This document shows positions 53,869-62,501 of a stretch of DNA of 64,000 nt, piece by piece. The stretch spans positions 62,001 through 126,000 of the forward strand of contig CAYNTJ010000002.1 of the NCBI GenBank assembly GCA_964400515.1, read 5' to 3'. The position numbers were made by a program, and so were the translations under genes. Numbering within the stretch: the first letter of the stretch is position 1; every line of letters begins with the position of its first letter. The DNA is from JAAYHV01 sp964400515. Lineage in GTDB: Bacteria; Bacillota; Clostridia; Peptostreptococcales; Anaerovoracaceae. The notes under the pieces were generated by a model, which was given only the letters and a program-made list of their open reading frames with translations, ran no database searches and had not been told where the DNA came from.

Positions 53869-55144
53869 GATAATCTTTTAGCACTTCCTTTAGTTCAGCA
53901 ATACCTCGCTTAAAAATTGATTCATATTGTTCAAGATTTGAATTTAAAGGTCCAGACATTTGAATATCGAGGTATGCTCTCTCAGAATCAAACTTCTCAA
54001 GGCCAAGCAAATATGAGTTCAAGTTTTGTCTAGCTGTTTTCCCCGATGAAAAATCCTCATCATAATAAGATGTCCTATCATCAATTCCAGCAGAATTAAT
54101 TGCTGCTCTTCTTATAATACACGGCAAACACGTTCCACAATGTTGGGTCTCACTTTCTCCTCGCATTCTCCCTACATCGGGATGAGAACATGACATTGTA
54201 TTTATAATATTCCTAGCTAAAAAATCTTTATTTTTGCACTCCGTAACCATTTCACCTTTTGTTTTGAATTGATATGGATTATATAAAGTGATCTCTATAC
54301 CTAAATTATTCAATAAACCTTGAAACAATTCCATATAATGTGGATGAGTTGTTCTTGTACTGCTAGTTCCAGTTCGAGAATAAGTTAGTGGTATGTTCAA
54401 TGAAATATATCCGTTTTCCGGTATAATTAAATCTAGTTTTTTCTTAAAACAGGCAGCTAACGCAATTGCATGACTGAAAAACATAAAAGACCGAGATCTC
54501 ATTGTTTCTTCTTTTCCACCATTAGGAGCAACATAGAAAGAATAAAAATTATCCTTAGATAAGGAATACTCCTTAATCAACTCTTCTCTTAAAGCTTCTT
54601 GATATTCTATTGTGCCTTTTCCTCCGCCATAATGACTGATGAAAATAATATCCTTGCTTTCATCTTCCAATATATCAATAGCACCTATAAACGAATCAAG
54701 ACCTCCAGAAAACATACACAGTTTATTGATGTCAAGTTTATCAATCCTCGTTTGCCTCATCTGGTCTCTTATCTTTCTTTCCTCTAGTGTCAATTCTCTA
54801 TCTCTGAATGTAAATTCCCAACTATCTCCTGTAAGGAAATTAATCGTACGTTTCAACAACTCCACGTTTTCTTCTAATAAATCTGAATTAAGCACTGGTA
54901 GGTGCAAATGAATACTTCTTTTCCATGCATTAAACGAATCTTTTCTTTTGATTATTCTATCCGCCCCATATACAGCTAATGATATTACCAATAGATCTAT
55001 AGCTTCATTTGAAGGGAATTCTGGCAGCAATTCTAATTTACTCTTCCAAAAAGTATACCTATAATCTTCGAAACTACATGTAATACTGTTACCTTTGACA
55101 CTATACTCTTCAGAATTTGAAAATTTATAAACAATATTAATCAA
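53855..55144 (-). CDS. qatC: QatC: QueC-like PP-loop ATPase of the Qat system
   Basis: A 429-residue protein. An N-terminal region of about 140 residues with no clear family is followed by a PP-loop nucleotidyltransferase-like core (MFSGGLDSFIGAID, SGGLDS at 146-151) and a zinc-type cysteine set, C319, C336, C339 and C342 (ETQHCGTCLPC). It is related to QueC, which makes 7-cyano-7-deazaguanine, but is longer and lies in a defence operon without queDEF. It starts at TTG behind GGGGGTG. The substrate in defence is unknown. Confidence 0.9.
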   Translation of the reverse strand: MINIVYKFSNSEEYSVKGNSITCSFEDYRYTFWKSKLELLPEFPSNEAIDLLVISLAVYGADRIIKRKDSFNAWKRSIHLHLPVLNSDLLEENVELLKRTINFLTGDSWEFTFRDRELTLEERKIRDQMRQTRIDKLDINKLCMFSGGLDSFIGAIDILEDESKDIIFISHYGGGKGTIEYQEALREELIKEYSLSKDNFYSFYVAPNGGKEETMRSRSFMFFSHAIALAACFKKKLDLIIPENGYISLNIPLTYSRTGTSSTRTTHPHYMELFQGLLNNLGIEITLYNPYQFKTKGEMVTECKNKDFLARNIINTMSCSHPDVGRMRGESETQHCGTCLPCIIRRAAINSAGIDDRTSYYDEDFSSGKTARQNLNSYLLGLEKFDSERAYLDIQMSGPLNSNLEQYESIFKRGIAELKEVLKDYHENT

Positions 55145-55170
55145 TCTAGCGCACCCCCTTATACTTGGTT

Positions 55171-55980
55171 TTATACGTAGTCTTCGAAAGCTTTAAAACA
55201 TGTCTGGAACAATTTATTCATTTCTTTGTTAATACTACTTGAGCGATAATCTTTACTTTCTGGCTTCATTTCTCGCATTCTCAGCTCTACTTTTACTTTT
55301 ATATAATTTTTAAGCTCCTGTTCTTTCTTGACTGCCTCTTTTGGATTACTTTCATACTTCTCAAAACGGCTTTGTAAATCACTCATTACTCGTCTAAAGA
55401 TGTATTCACTCATAAAGACTTCAATAACTTTACTGAATGTGGGTTCGTCTATCTTCCTTAATGATTCTATATCCTCATTGTTTTCGAGGACTATATTATA
55501 TAGCTCAGAAATAGCTTCACCCGAAGCCCCCCTTGCTGCAATGTCTTCCTTTGTGTCTGCATTACCAGAGATAACATTCACAAGTTCTGATAAAACTTCT
55601 TTTGCGCTCCTTCCAACAAAATCAATCTGTAACGATTGTAGCGTATTTTCAACACCATTCTCTCTAAAACCTTGAATAACCCTACCTAGATTGATTGCTG
55701 CACTTTTACCTGAAGTTGAAGATCTGGCAAGCTGCCTTGAACCACCAGATGCTCCAACATATCTACTCATGACTTTACCTTTGTTAGATGAGGTGCCTTT
55801 TACATACCTTGTCATCGCATCTTTTGCATCTTTCCATCTATAAGGAGTTCCTTGTGGCTTTCCCTCATCGTTATCTTCAGGTGAGTCGGCGTCCTCTGGG
55901 GAATCGTTATCATCGATATCGTCATAATCACTAGGTAGCAATGATTTTACTGGCCCATCAAAAATGCTTGAAGTACCCAT
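55171..55980 (-). CDS. qatB: QatB of the Qat system
   Basis: A 269-residue soluble protein. It starts MGTSSIFDGP, the typical QatB beginning, followed by an acidic low-complexity stretch (residues 17-45, rich in Asp, Glu, Ser, Pro) and a helical C-terminal half. No catalytic motif is visible. It lies two bases after qatA and 26 before qatC. Function within Qat is not known. Confidence 0.85.
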   Translation of the reverse strand: MGTSSIFDGPVKSLLPSDYDDIDDNDSPEDADSPEDNDEGKPQGTPYRWKDAKDAMTRYVKGTSSNKGKVMSRYVGASGGSRQLARSSTSGKSAAINLGRVIQGFRENGVENTLQSLQIDFVGRSAKEVLSELVNVISGNADTKEDIAARGASGEAISELYNIVLENNEDIESLRKIDEPTFSKVIEVFMSEYIFRRVMSDLQSRFEKYESNPKEAVKKEQELKNYIKVKVELRMREMKPESKDYRSSSINKEMNKLFQTCFKAFEDYV

Positions 55981-55982
55981 AA

Positions 55983-57800
55983 TTAATTCCCCCTTTCTGC
56001 ATCAATAAAAGTCTTTAGAGCTTGATTGTTCTTAATCCAACTATCAAAAATTTCATCAACTCTTTGTGTTTGATCGATTTCTTTTCCAAAGTTCATTACT
56101 CTTGGTATATGTGATGGTTTTATCCTAGTCCCACTAACAGCATCTAATCCGTTAATAATTTCTGTATGCACTTCTTTTTTAAGCGCTCCCCATTCTAACA
56201 ATGATCTTAATTGGATATCCGATATATCACTTGAGCTGGTAATTCGTGATATTAGATGTTCAATGATCAAAGCAGCTTCATACTCATTTACTTCCTTTGC
56301 TTTGTCACAAGCGCTGCGTATTCCTGAATCCGTCCCAGCTGTCAAATTTCTTAATACATCATTAGCAATCTTACTTAATTTCATCTTAGACATCTCGTAT
56401 CTATTATCTAGTGTAGTCCTTGCGAAATAGAAATACGGTCGTAAATCTTCTTCACCAATTGCAGGTTGCATCTCTAACCAAGCCTTTACCCATTCATCAT
56501 CTTTCCATGAAGCTAATTTTTCCAAAGATTCACTTTCTTTGTTTTCAAGTGTTGATAATTCTATTATTTTACCAGTCAGATCTACTGGTGCGCTTACTAA
56601 TTCTGCAAACATTCTTGGTTTGAAATACTCGAGCATCATAATTTTTGCTAGGATTTTTCGATCCAATTCAATTGTTTTATATTGAGCCATATTAAGTCGC
56701 ATTTCCATAGAATTCAAAAATCGCTTGCAGTGTCTGGGATTTCCATTTAAACCATTAGCTAATACTGAAGATAGTTGTTTTGATATCTCTAGACTCAATT
56801 TTACTTTATCTGCAATATCTTCATCAAAGCCTTTTATCAGTCCATAATCAAGTTGAAAATCAAAAAAATTCTTAGTCTTCTTATCATCAATAAATTCAAT
56901 AGTCTTTTTAAATTCCTCTTTTGACAAATATTTCTCCATAAAAAGTAGTGATATGTAAAGTTCTACTTCCCGGGTACTTAGCCTTGGTATTCTTACCGGA
57001 TACTGTATAATTTTTTCTAAATATTCTTTACCGATGTCAATACCAGTTCCTTCGATTTCTTTAAACTTGGTTTGAACAGCATAGGAAATATGTCTTTCAT
57101 CTGCACCAATAATGAATACAGTTCTTCCTACATATAGGAACAGTCGGATTGCCTCTAATGTGTCTAATATTGTATCCGGACTGCATCGATCAAGTTCATC
57201 AATAAAAACAACTAACCTATCTATTTGGGTCTCTTTTAGTAACTTATCAAAATTATCTCTGAATGAGTTGATATCTTCACGAAGCTCTTTATCCGTCAAC
57301 TCAGATTTAATAGCTTCCATCAAATCTTCTTTGATTATCCCGTCCTTTGAAGGTACCATGTTATCTAAGGCATTAGAAATGGTAAATTCAGTTACAAAGC
57401 TTGATCCCCCTGTTAGAACTGCTCCTCCAAGTCTAATTGCATTTTTCACTAGCTTCATTTTATCTATGCTTTTATACAAACCAGCAATACATTTTTTTGC
57501 ATTGTCACCTAAAGTCCTGTTACGCTCTATAGTGTCTAGAATATTTCCCAACAAGGCAGTTTTTGCGTCTTCATAATCTTCAAATAGCCATCCATTGAAA
57601 TATATACACTCAGTATCCTTATTGTCTTTCAATGAAGCAATGCTCATGTTAATCAAACTGGATTTTCCGCTTCCCCAATCACCATAAACTCCTATAGTAG
57701 AAGGTAATAAGTCATCATTTTTGATAATATTGCTCACAGTTTCAATTAGATAATCAAAGTCAAGATAATCAAGTTCTGTTTCACTATCTCTCCACATCAT
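55983..57800 (-). CDS. qatA: QatA: KAP-family P-loop NTPase of the Qat system
   Basis: A 605-residue STAND-like KAP NTPase. Walker A GDWGSGKS is at residues 40-47, a long helical insert follows (about 90-160), and Walker B VVFIDELDRCSPD is at 197-209, with the sensor IIGADERH after it. The GNPRHCKRFLN segment near 370 is also characteristic. No membrane helices are strong enough to call. It is thought to be the sensor or effector ATPase of Qat; the trigger is unknown. ATG at 57800 is behind GGGGGTG. Confidence 0.92.
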   Translation of the reverse strand: MMWRDSETELDYLDFDYLIETVSNIIKNDDLLPSTIGVYGDWGSGKSSLINMSIASLKDNKDTECIYFNGWLFEDYEDAKTALLGNILDTIERNRTLGDNAKKCIAGLYKSIDKMKLVKNAIRLGGAVLTGGSSFVTEFTISNALDNMVPSKDGIIKEDLMEAIKSELTDKELREDINSFRDNFDKLLKETQIDRLVVFIDELDRCSPDTILDTLEAIRLFLYVGRTVFIIGADERHISYAVQTKFKEIEGTGIDIGKEYLEKIIQYPVRIPRLSTREVELYISLLFMEKYLSKEEFKKTIEFIDDKKTKNFFDFQLDYGLIKGFDEDIADKVKLSLEISKQLSSVLANGLNGNPRHCKRFLNSMEMRLNMAQYKTIELDRKILAKIMMLEYFKPRMFAELVSAPVDLTGKIIELSTLENKESESLEKLASWKDDEWVKAWLEMQPAIGEEDLRPYFYFARTTLDNRYEMSKMKLSKIANDVLRNLTAGTDSGIRSACDKAKEVNEYEAALIIEHLISRITSSSDISDIQLRSLLEWGALKKEVHTEIINGLDAVSGTRIKPSHIPRVMNFGKEIDQTQRVDEIFDSWIKNNQALKTFIDAERGN

Positions 57801-57826
57801 TACACCCCCAGTACATTTAAAAAGTT

Positions 57827-58453
57827 CTACTCATCTTCACCTCGATGCTCCACATTCATAGCATCAACCCAGTCCTCTTCTACATACACCATCCCGTTCC
57901 GGCCTTCAACCTTACGATTAGGACCAGCCTTATACAGCTTGCAACTTAATGGCCCATAACAGAAGGTCTCGAGCCTATACTTCTTCCTACTTGGATTCCA
58001 ATTATCAATAATTATCTCAACCGGCATTCTACAGCCCCACATGCAGCTACTACACTTCGTGTCATATGTCCTGGCTGCCAGCCTGCGGTGTCCTCTTTCT
58101 CGGTAAACTTCCAGCTCCGGCGGGATTAACTCCCAGGGAGATGATGTGTTAGTAATGGTAGTGCTTCGGTTGATGAGTTTGAGCTTTGAGACTTTGTAAT
58201 ACTCAGTAGGTTCGGTGTCCGGATCCGGCACAGGAACGCACTCTCCGGAGATAACGTCATTTACTTTAAATTGATGTTTGGCGTGAGCTGCTTTGCCGAT
58301 ACCGATGGAGACATTATTATGCTGGTCATCAATCTCACCCTCTAATGTGATGGCATAACCCAGGTATGTATGGGAGGCTTCGTCGAAGGATCTGGTTAGA
58401 CGGATCCTGGGTTGGATTGAAATTATAGTACCTTTGAAGGTTGATTTGTCCAT
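57827..58453 (-). CDS. uncharacterised Cys-rich protein, first gene upstream of qatA
   Basis: A 208-residue protein with an OB-like N-terminal half (GTIISIQPRIRLTRSFDEASHTYLGY) and a C-terminal half holding CSSCMWGC near residue 135 and CYGPLSC near 168, six cysteines that could bind metal, with EEDWVDAM at the end. Similar proteins are widespread in bacteria and archaea but without assigned function. It lies 26 bases upstream of qatA and 21 bases downstream of the next gene, in the same direction. Confidence 0.75.
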   Translation of the reverse strand: MDKSTFKGTIISIQPRIRLTRSFDEASHTYLGYAITLEGEIDDQHNNVSIGIGKAAHAKHQFKVNDVISGECVPVPDPDTEPTEYYKVSKLKLINRSTTITNTSSPWELIPPELEVYRERGHRRLAARTYDTKCSSCMWGCRMPVEIIIDNWNPSRKKYRLETFCYGPLSCKLYKAGPNRKVEGRNGMVYVEEDWVDAMNVEHRGEDE

Positions 58454-58474
58454 TGATTACGGGCCTCCTATTGC

Positions 58475-59053
58475 TCAGATTCTGAACTGGGTTTTTCTCA
58501 TTTCATCTATGAAGCTTTTTGCCATTTTTGAGCTTATTTTTTTAGCATATCCTTTTTTTCTGAAATGTCTTATCATATTTTCCAAGTACACTTGTTCCCA
58601 AACTTCAATAAAATCATAATTTTTGACTTCTACGCAGATTCTCTTCTCGCCTTGAGTTGTTGCTATTGTATTACCCACTTCCGATGACATAATCCAACAA
58701 CCACCACTTCTTATAATCATATCTATGGTTGGACCATTTTTTTGAATATCAAATTCAACTATTAATTTACATTCAGTAGGCTTTTGGAAGTCAAAGAGAA
58801 GTTTGAGCCTATCTTTTATCTTTTTCTGATCCACTATCCATGCCGCTTTAGCTTCGCCGCCTTTATCTTTAACGTACTGATGATTATGGATTAATTCAAT
58901 TACATCCGGTCGGTCACTTAAATCTAAAAACAAAACAGGCAGTGCTTTCCCATCTGCGATTCCATTAATAGCCACAATTGATGTGCTAACTAATGGAACA
59001 AATTTCTGTTCCATCTCATTTAACTGAATGGTTTCTTCACGCCACTTACTCAT
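58475..59053 (-). CDS. uncharacterised protein upstream of the Qat operon
   Basis: A 192-residue soluble protein with beta-rich middle (ECKLIVEFDIQKNGPTIDMIIRSGG) and a basic helix at the C-terminus (IRHFRKKGYAKKISSKMAKSF). No motif or family is recognised. Its start overlaps the membrane-anchored gene by four bases (ATGA), so the two are translationally coupled, and it precedes the Cys-rich gene. Confidence 0.65.
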   Translation of the reverse strand: MSKWREETIQLNEMEQKFVPLVSTSIVAINGIADGKALPVLFLDLSDRPDVIELIHNHQYVKDKGGEAKAAWIVDQKKIKDRLKLLFDFQKPTECKLIVEFDIQKNGPTIDMIIRSGGCWIMSSEVGNTIATTQGEKRICVEVKNYDFIEVWEQVYLENMIRHFRKKGYAKKISSKMAKSFIDEMRKTQFRI

Positions 59054-59577
59054 AGTAACACCTCATTCACAAGCATGGCATCTACTGTCGTTTTATTTTG
59101 AAAAACATCATATACATTTACAGAATATGAAATAATGTCTTTATCATTTCTTAAAGCAATCGGTACATTAAATGTTATATCGATTCGTTTGGAACTTCGT
59201 TCATCAATATCAATCGGAAGGTGTGCTATTATGTTTTCTTGGTTAATAATTCTAACTGAGTTACAATCAAACTTGATAGAATTATCTCTTTCTCCGAACT
59301 TATAGTGAATTTCTAATTCTAAATTTCTTATTGAGTTCTTTTTGTCTGACATATTTGAAATCAATATTGAGAAGAAGTATTCAATGCAATCATCTTTTTG
59401 TTTCATAAGTTGTTCATTTAAGAACAGTTCAAACTGGGGAGCCTCACTATCAAATCTCAACTTCAAAATCTTGTTAGCTTCTTGATTAAATTTGTAGTTA
59501 TTGTAGGAAATAATCAAACTTATGACAGAAATAATTATTGCAGCAATTTCAGGTAAACAAGCAATTAGTTTTTCCAT
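59050..59577 (-). CDS. membrane-anchored uncharacterised protein, head of the Qat-linked operon
   Basis: A 175-residue protein with one N-terminal membrane segment (ACLPEIAAIIISVISLIISY, residues 6-25) and a beta-rich cytosolic domain (FDSEAPQFELFLNEQ...; IDITFNVPIALRN). The start at 59577 is chosen because GGAGG lies upstream and the membrane helix follows at once; the longer frame from 59658 adds 27 residues that hide it. The fold looks immunoglobulin-like but is not identified. It is the first gene of the apparent seven-gene operon. Confidence 0.6.
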   Translation of the reverse strand: MEKLIACLPEIAAIIISVISLIISYNNYKFNQEANKILKLRFDSEAPQFELFLNEQLMKQKDDCIEYFFSILISNMSDKKNSIRNLELEIHYKFGERDNSIKFDCNSVRIINQENIIAHLPIDIDERSSKRIDITFNVPIALRNDKDIISYSVNVYDVFQNKTTVDAMLVNEVLL

Positions 59578-59691
59578 TGTAAGTCCTCCATAGCCTTCCC
59601 CCACACCACAACCATTAATACAATATTCTGTAAACTCATCTTCTGAAAAAACGGACATCTCTGCTACATACTAAAAATGCCCGTTCTCTTT

Positions 59692-59880
59692 CACTGCTTA
59701 TCAAGGTGTCAAACTGATCAACCTGAATCACTACCTGAAAATTAACCGTCAGTACTGATCTGGGATGTTTACCCTCACTTCTTATCTAGGATGTTTACCA
59801 TCACTGCTTATCTGGGTGTCAAAGTAATCATGGCCTATCTGGAATATCATCGTCACTACCGTTCTTGATACCAGCCTATC
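59692..59880. repeat. degenerate tandem repeats resembling IS21-type ends
   Basis: Within 59692-59880, short units recur: GCTTATCAAGGTGTCAAACTGATC, CTGATCTGGGATGTTTACC, CTTATCTAGGATGTTTACC, CTTATCTGGGTGTCAAAGTAATC and CTATCTGGAATATCATCGTC. Spacing is about 26-30 bases. Members of the IS21 family carry such multiple subterminal repeats; no istA or istB is present. The rest of 59881-60061 is AT-rich with no gene seen. Confidence 0.55.
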
Positions 59881-60061
59881 TGTTTATTCTGTATAGCTGC
59901 CCATCTCTCCATCACCCTAATCAACTAATGTTGCTTCTAACGCCTCATATAAGATTCTCACAATTTACTTATGTGGATGAAAAGTTTCTTGGGGACTTTT
60001 GGGAACTTGGCGGATAGTTAGCGAGTTGTCTCACTTCAATTCTATCATATCAGTTTATTTT

Positions 60062-60972
60062 TTAATCTTCTTTCCCAGCAGCAACTTCCCTAACTGCTTT
60101 TTCTTTTGCTACTATTTTTTCAAGGTAGTCCAAGAAGTCATCTCGTAAATCATCTCTCTTAAGTGTAAATTCCACGGTAGCTTGTAAAAACCCGAGCTTG
60201 TCACCTACATCATGGCGTCTTCCTTCAAAGTTGTAAGCATACATGGCTTCTCTTGTGGCAAGTTCTTTTAGTGCATCTGTTAGCTGAATTTAGCCACCTT
60301 TACCGGGTTTCGTATTTTCCAGGATTTCAAATATCTCTGGATTAATAATGTAGCGTCCCAAGATAGCAATATTTGATGGAGCTTCTTCCATTGAAGGTTT
60401 TTCTACAAGACCTTTTACTCTGTAGACTCTATCTTCAATTTTTGTACCATCTACAATTCCATACTTATTTGTATTCTCTCTTGGGATTTCCTGCACACCT
60501 AAAATCGAAGTTTTGAACTGATCATACATTTCAAGCATCTGCTGCAGACAAGGCTTCCCATCACCATTTTCAACAATATCATCACCAAGCATTACAGCAA
60601 AAGGTTCATTTCCAACAAATGTCTTAGCACAGTGGATAGCATGACCTAATCCTTTAGCTTCTTTCTGCCGGATATAATGAATGTCAACAAGATCAGTTAT
60701 GTCTCGGACCACTTTCAGCATTTCTTCATTGCCTTTTTTCTCAAGTTCCAACTCAAGTTCAACGTTTTTATCAAAATGGTTCTCAATGCTCGTCTTATTT
60801 CTTCCAGTGATTATAAGAATCTCCTGGATTCCTGATCGCACTGCTTCCTCAATTATTATCTGCAGTGTTGGCTTATCTATAATTGGAAGCATCTCCTTCG
60901 GCTGAGCCTTAGTTGCTGGCAAAAACCTTGTTCCTAATCCGCTGCAGGTATGACTGCTTTGCGTACTTTCAT
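60062..60972 (-). pseudogene. galU: UTP-glucose-1-phosphate uridylyltransferase, disrupted
   Basis: Would make UDP-glucose for polysaccharides. From ATG 60972 (KVRKAVIPAA) a single missing base near 60945 shifts the frame before the GLGTRFLPATKAQPKEMLP region, which then reads on from 60930. A second lesion is an in-frame TAA at 60292-60290 replacing Glu in the KPGxGG-E-IQLTDAL motif, after which the reading frame continues normally to 60062. Two independent lesions make it a pseudogene. Confidence 0.9.
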
Positions 60973-61033
60973 CCGTATCAATCTTCCCCCATGTTTGATT
61001 CGGGCTATTTTGTTAGCCTCCCTATGTTTAAAC

Positions 61034-61055
61034 AGCCCTAAATAGTGTTAGGGCT
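61034..61055 (-). terminator. hairpin between the ugd fragment and galU
   Basis: AGCCCTAA, CACTAT loop, TTAGGGCT on the minus strand followed by GTTT. It fits a weak terminator downstream of the ugd fragment. Confidence 0.45.
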
Positions 61056-61061
61056 TGTCCA

Positions 61062-61430
61062 TTAATCTCTACTAAATAAGTCTCTCGTGTAAACCTTGTC
61101 TACTACATCTTTAATTTCATCAGATAATCTATTTGCTACTATAACATCAGAGATCTTCTTGAACTCATCAAAGTCTTTAATGACTCTTGAATGGTAAAAT
61201 TCATCTTCATGAAGTGCTGGCTCGAATACAACGACTTCAATACCTTTAGCTTTAATACGTTTCATGACACCTTGAATCGCAGATTGTCTGAAGTTGTCAG
61301 AATCCATCTTCATGGTGAGTCTATAAATACCGACAATCTTTGGCTGTCTCTTGATGATCATATCCGCTATATGGTCTTTTCTCGTTCTATTAGCATCTAC
61401 AATCGCAGACATCACGATATATACATCCAA
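61062..61430 (-). pseudogene. ugd: UDP-glucose 6-dehydrogenase, C-terminal fragment
   Basis: A 122-residue frame matching the last third of Ugd: AIVDANRTRKDHIADMI at the start, KIVGIYRLTMKMDSDNFRQSAIQGV in the middle, and SDEIKDVVDKVYTRDLF at the end. The N-terminal NAD-binding and catalytic cysteine regions are missing; nothing in 61431-61533 encodes them. galU and ugd together would make UDP-glucuronate, so this is a decayed exopolysaccharide pair. Confidence 0.85.
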
Positions 61431-61533
61431 TCAGAAAGTTATCCGAATTCATAATTGCAAATTAAAAAATCTATGAAATCTTTGATTTTACTGGCTTTAA
61501 GCCTGTAATTATCTTTTCGACTTAATTACAGCA

Positions 61534-61893
61534 TCACAACCAAGGTACTTCCTCCCCCGGTCCTTCTTCTTCCTTGCCTTCACTCACACTACCATGCACA
61601 CTACACTTTATTTTTCCATCTTCATAACTTATGACACCACCAGCTGGACATATCTTATCAAAATTCTAAATAACAAATTGATTAAAGATACTATCCTCAT
61701 GATAAATATCCTTTTCAACCAAAAAAGTTGAGTACATTTTTTCTACAGCTTCCCTATTAATATCACATACACTTTCTTCAGCCCTATTCCTAAATCCTAC
61801 TAATCTTGGTACCGCAACTGCAACAAGAATTCCCAGAATGGCAATCACAACAATCACTTCAATTAAAGTAAAACCACCAGATCTTTTAACCAT
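61534..61893 (-). pseudogene. type IV prepilin-like protein interrupted by an amber stop
   Basis: From ATG 61893 (behind AAGGTG) the prepilin signal SGGFTLIE and the hydrophobic helix VIVVIAILGILVAVAVPRLVG are seen, then a 75-residue body ending at TAG 61668-61666. The same frame continues NFDKICPAGGVISYEDGKIKC to a TGA at 61536-61534, with the cysteine pair usual in pilin C-termini. The TAG appears to be a lesion in a 119-codon gene, unless suppressed. Confidence 0.8.
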
Positions 61894-61990
61894 TGTTTTC
61901 ACCTTGACAGTTCAATCAATACTCTTCTATACCTTACTACAGTATATCAAAATTACTTTTAAACAATTCGATATTTATCAAATTCACTCT

Positions 61991-62173
61991 CTATATAAAT
62001 TTTAACAATTTCTGCTGTAACTTTTCCCAAGCTTTTAGAACTTCACGGTCAGCTGTCTCTATAAAACGGTTAAGTCGTGTTTCACTATCACTCATGGTCA
62101 TCGGAATATGCCTAAGCACCATATCCTCTGCAATATCTAGAAAAGGAGCGACAAGTATTAGTAGTTGTGCCAT
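61991..62173 (-). CDS. unrecognised 60-residue frame
   Basis: A short frame (MAQLLILVAPFLDIAEDM start; ADREVLKAWEKLQQKLLKFI end) between the prepilin and the loaP downstream region. There is no ribosome binding site. It may be a gene remnant. Low confidence that it is translated. Confidence 0.25.
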   Translation of the reverse strand: MAQLLILVAPFLDIAEDMVLRHIPMTMSDSETRLNRFIETADREVLKAWEKLQQKLLKFI

Positions 62174-62414
62174 TTATAATTCACTTAAATAGTTCTTAGC
62201 AGCTTTTGTACTTAGGAAAAGAGTAACCTCTTATCTGTTGCATTCACGTCATAATCAATAGCTGTAGTTAATATTAATCCTCCGATTATAAGTCGCTAAT
62301 CGTCAATTGCAAACCCTTTAATCGAAAAAATTTTCAATTTGATTTGCCCATTTGTGAAATTGTAAAGTTCGTTTGTTATTTAATTAAGTCTAATATAAAA
62401 AATAATCTACAATC

Positions 62415-62500
62415 ATTTTTAGACATAGCTTCGCCACCCGGCAGCTTTGCTGCCAGTTGCTTACTATTACCTCCAGGTTATTAACCGGGCCGAAACACCG
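62415..62500 (-). ncRNA. candidate structured RNA immediately 3' of loaP
   Basis: On the minus strand just after the loaP stop: GGTGTTTCGGCC (possible hairpin), CCGGTTAATAACCTGG (inverted repeat), GGCAGC-AAA-GCTGCC (perfect 6-bp stem), and GGCGAAGCTATG, whose GCTAT can pair with ATAGT upstream, enclosing the second stem. It is GC-rich compared with its surroundings. It could be a leader for LoaP action or a variant of a c-di-GMP riboswitch. The rest of 62174-62414 is AT-rich with nothing seen. Confidence 0.5.
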
Positions 62501-62501
62501 A

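Noticed and set aside
53855..55144. QueC-like gene as a queuosine biosynthesis gene
   Set aside because: No queD, queE or queF nearby, extra 140-residue N-terminal region, and it lies between qatB and qatD.
59692..59880. Repeat cluster as a CRISPR array
   Set aside because: Units are degenerate, lack constant-length spacers and there are no cas genes in the window.
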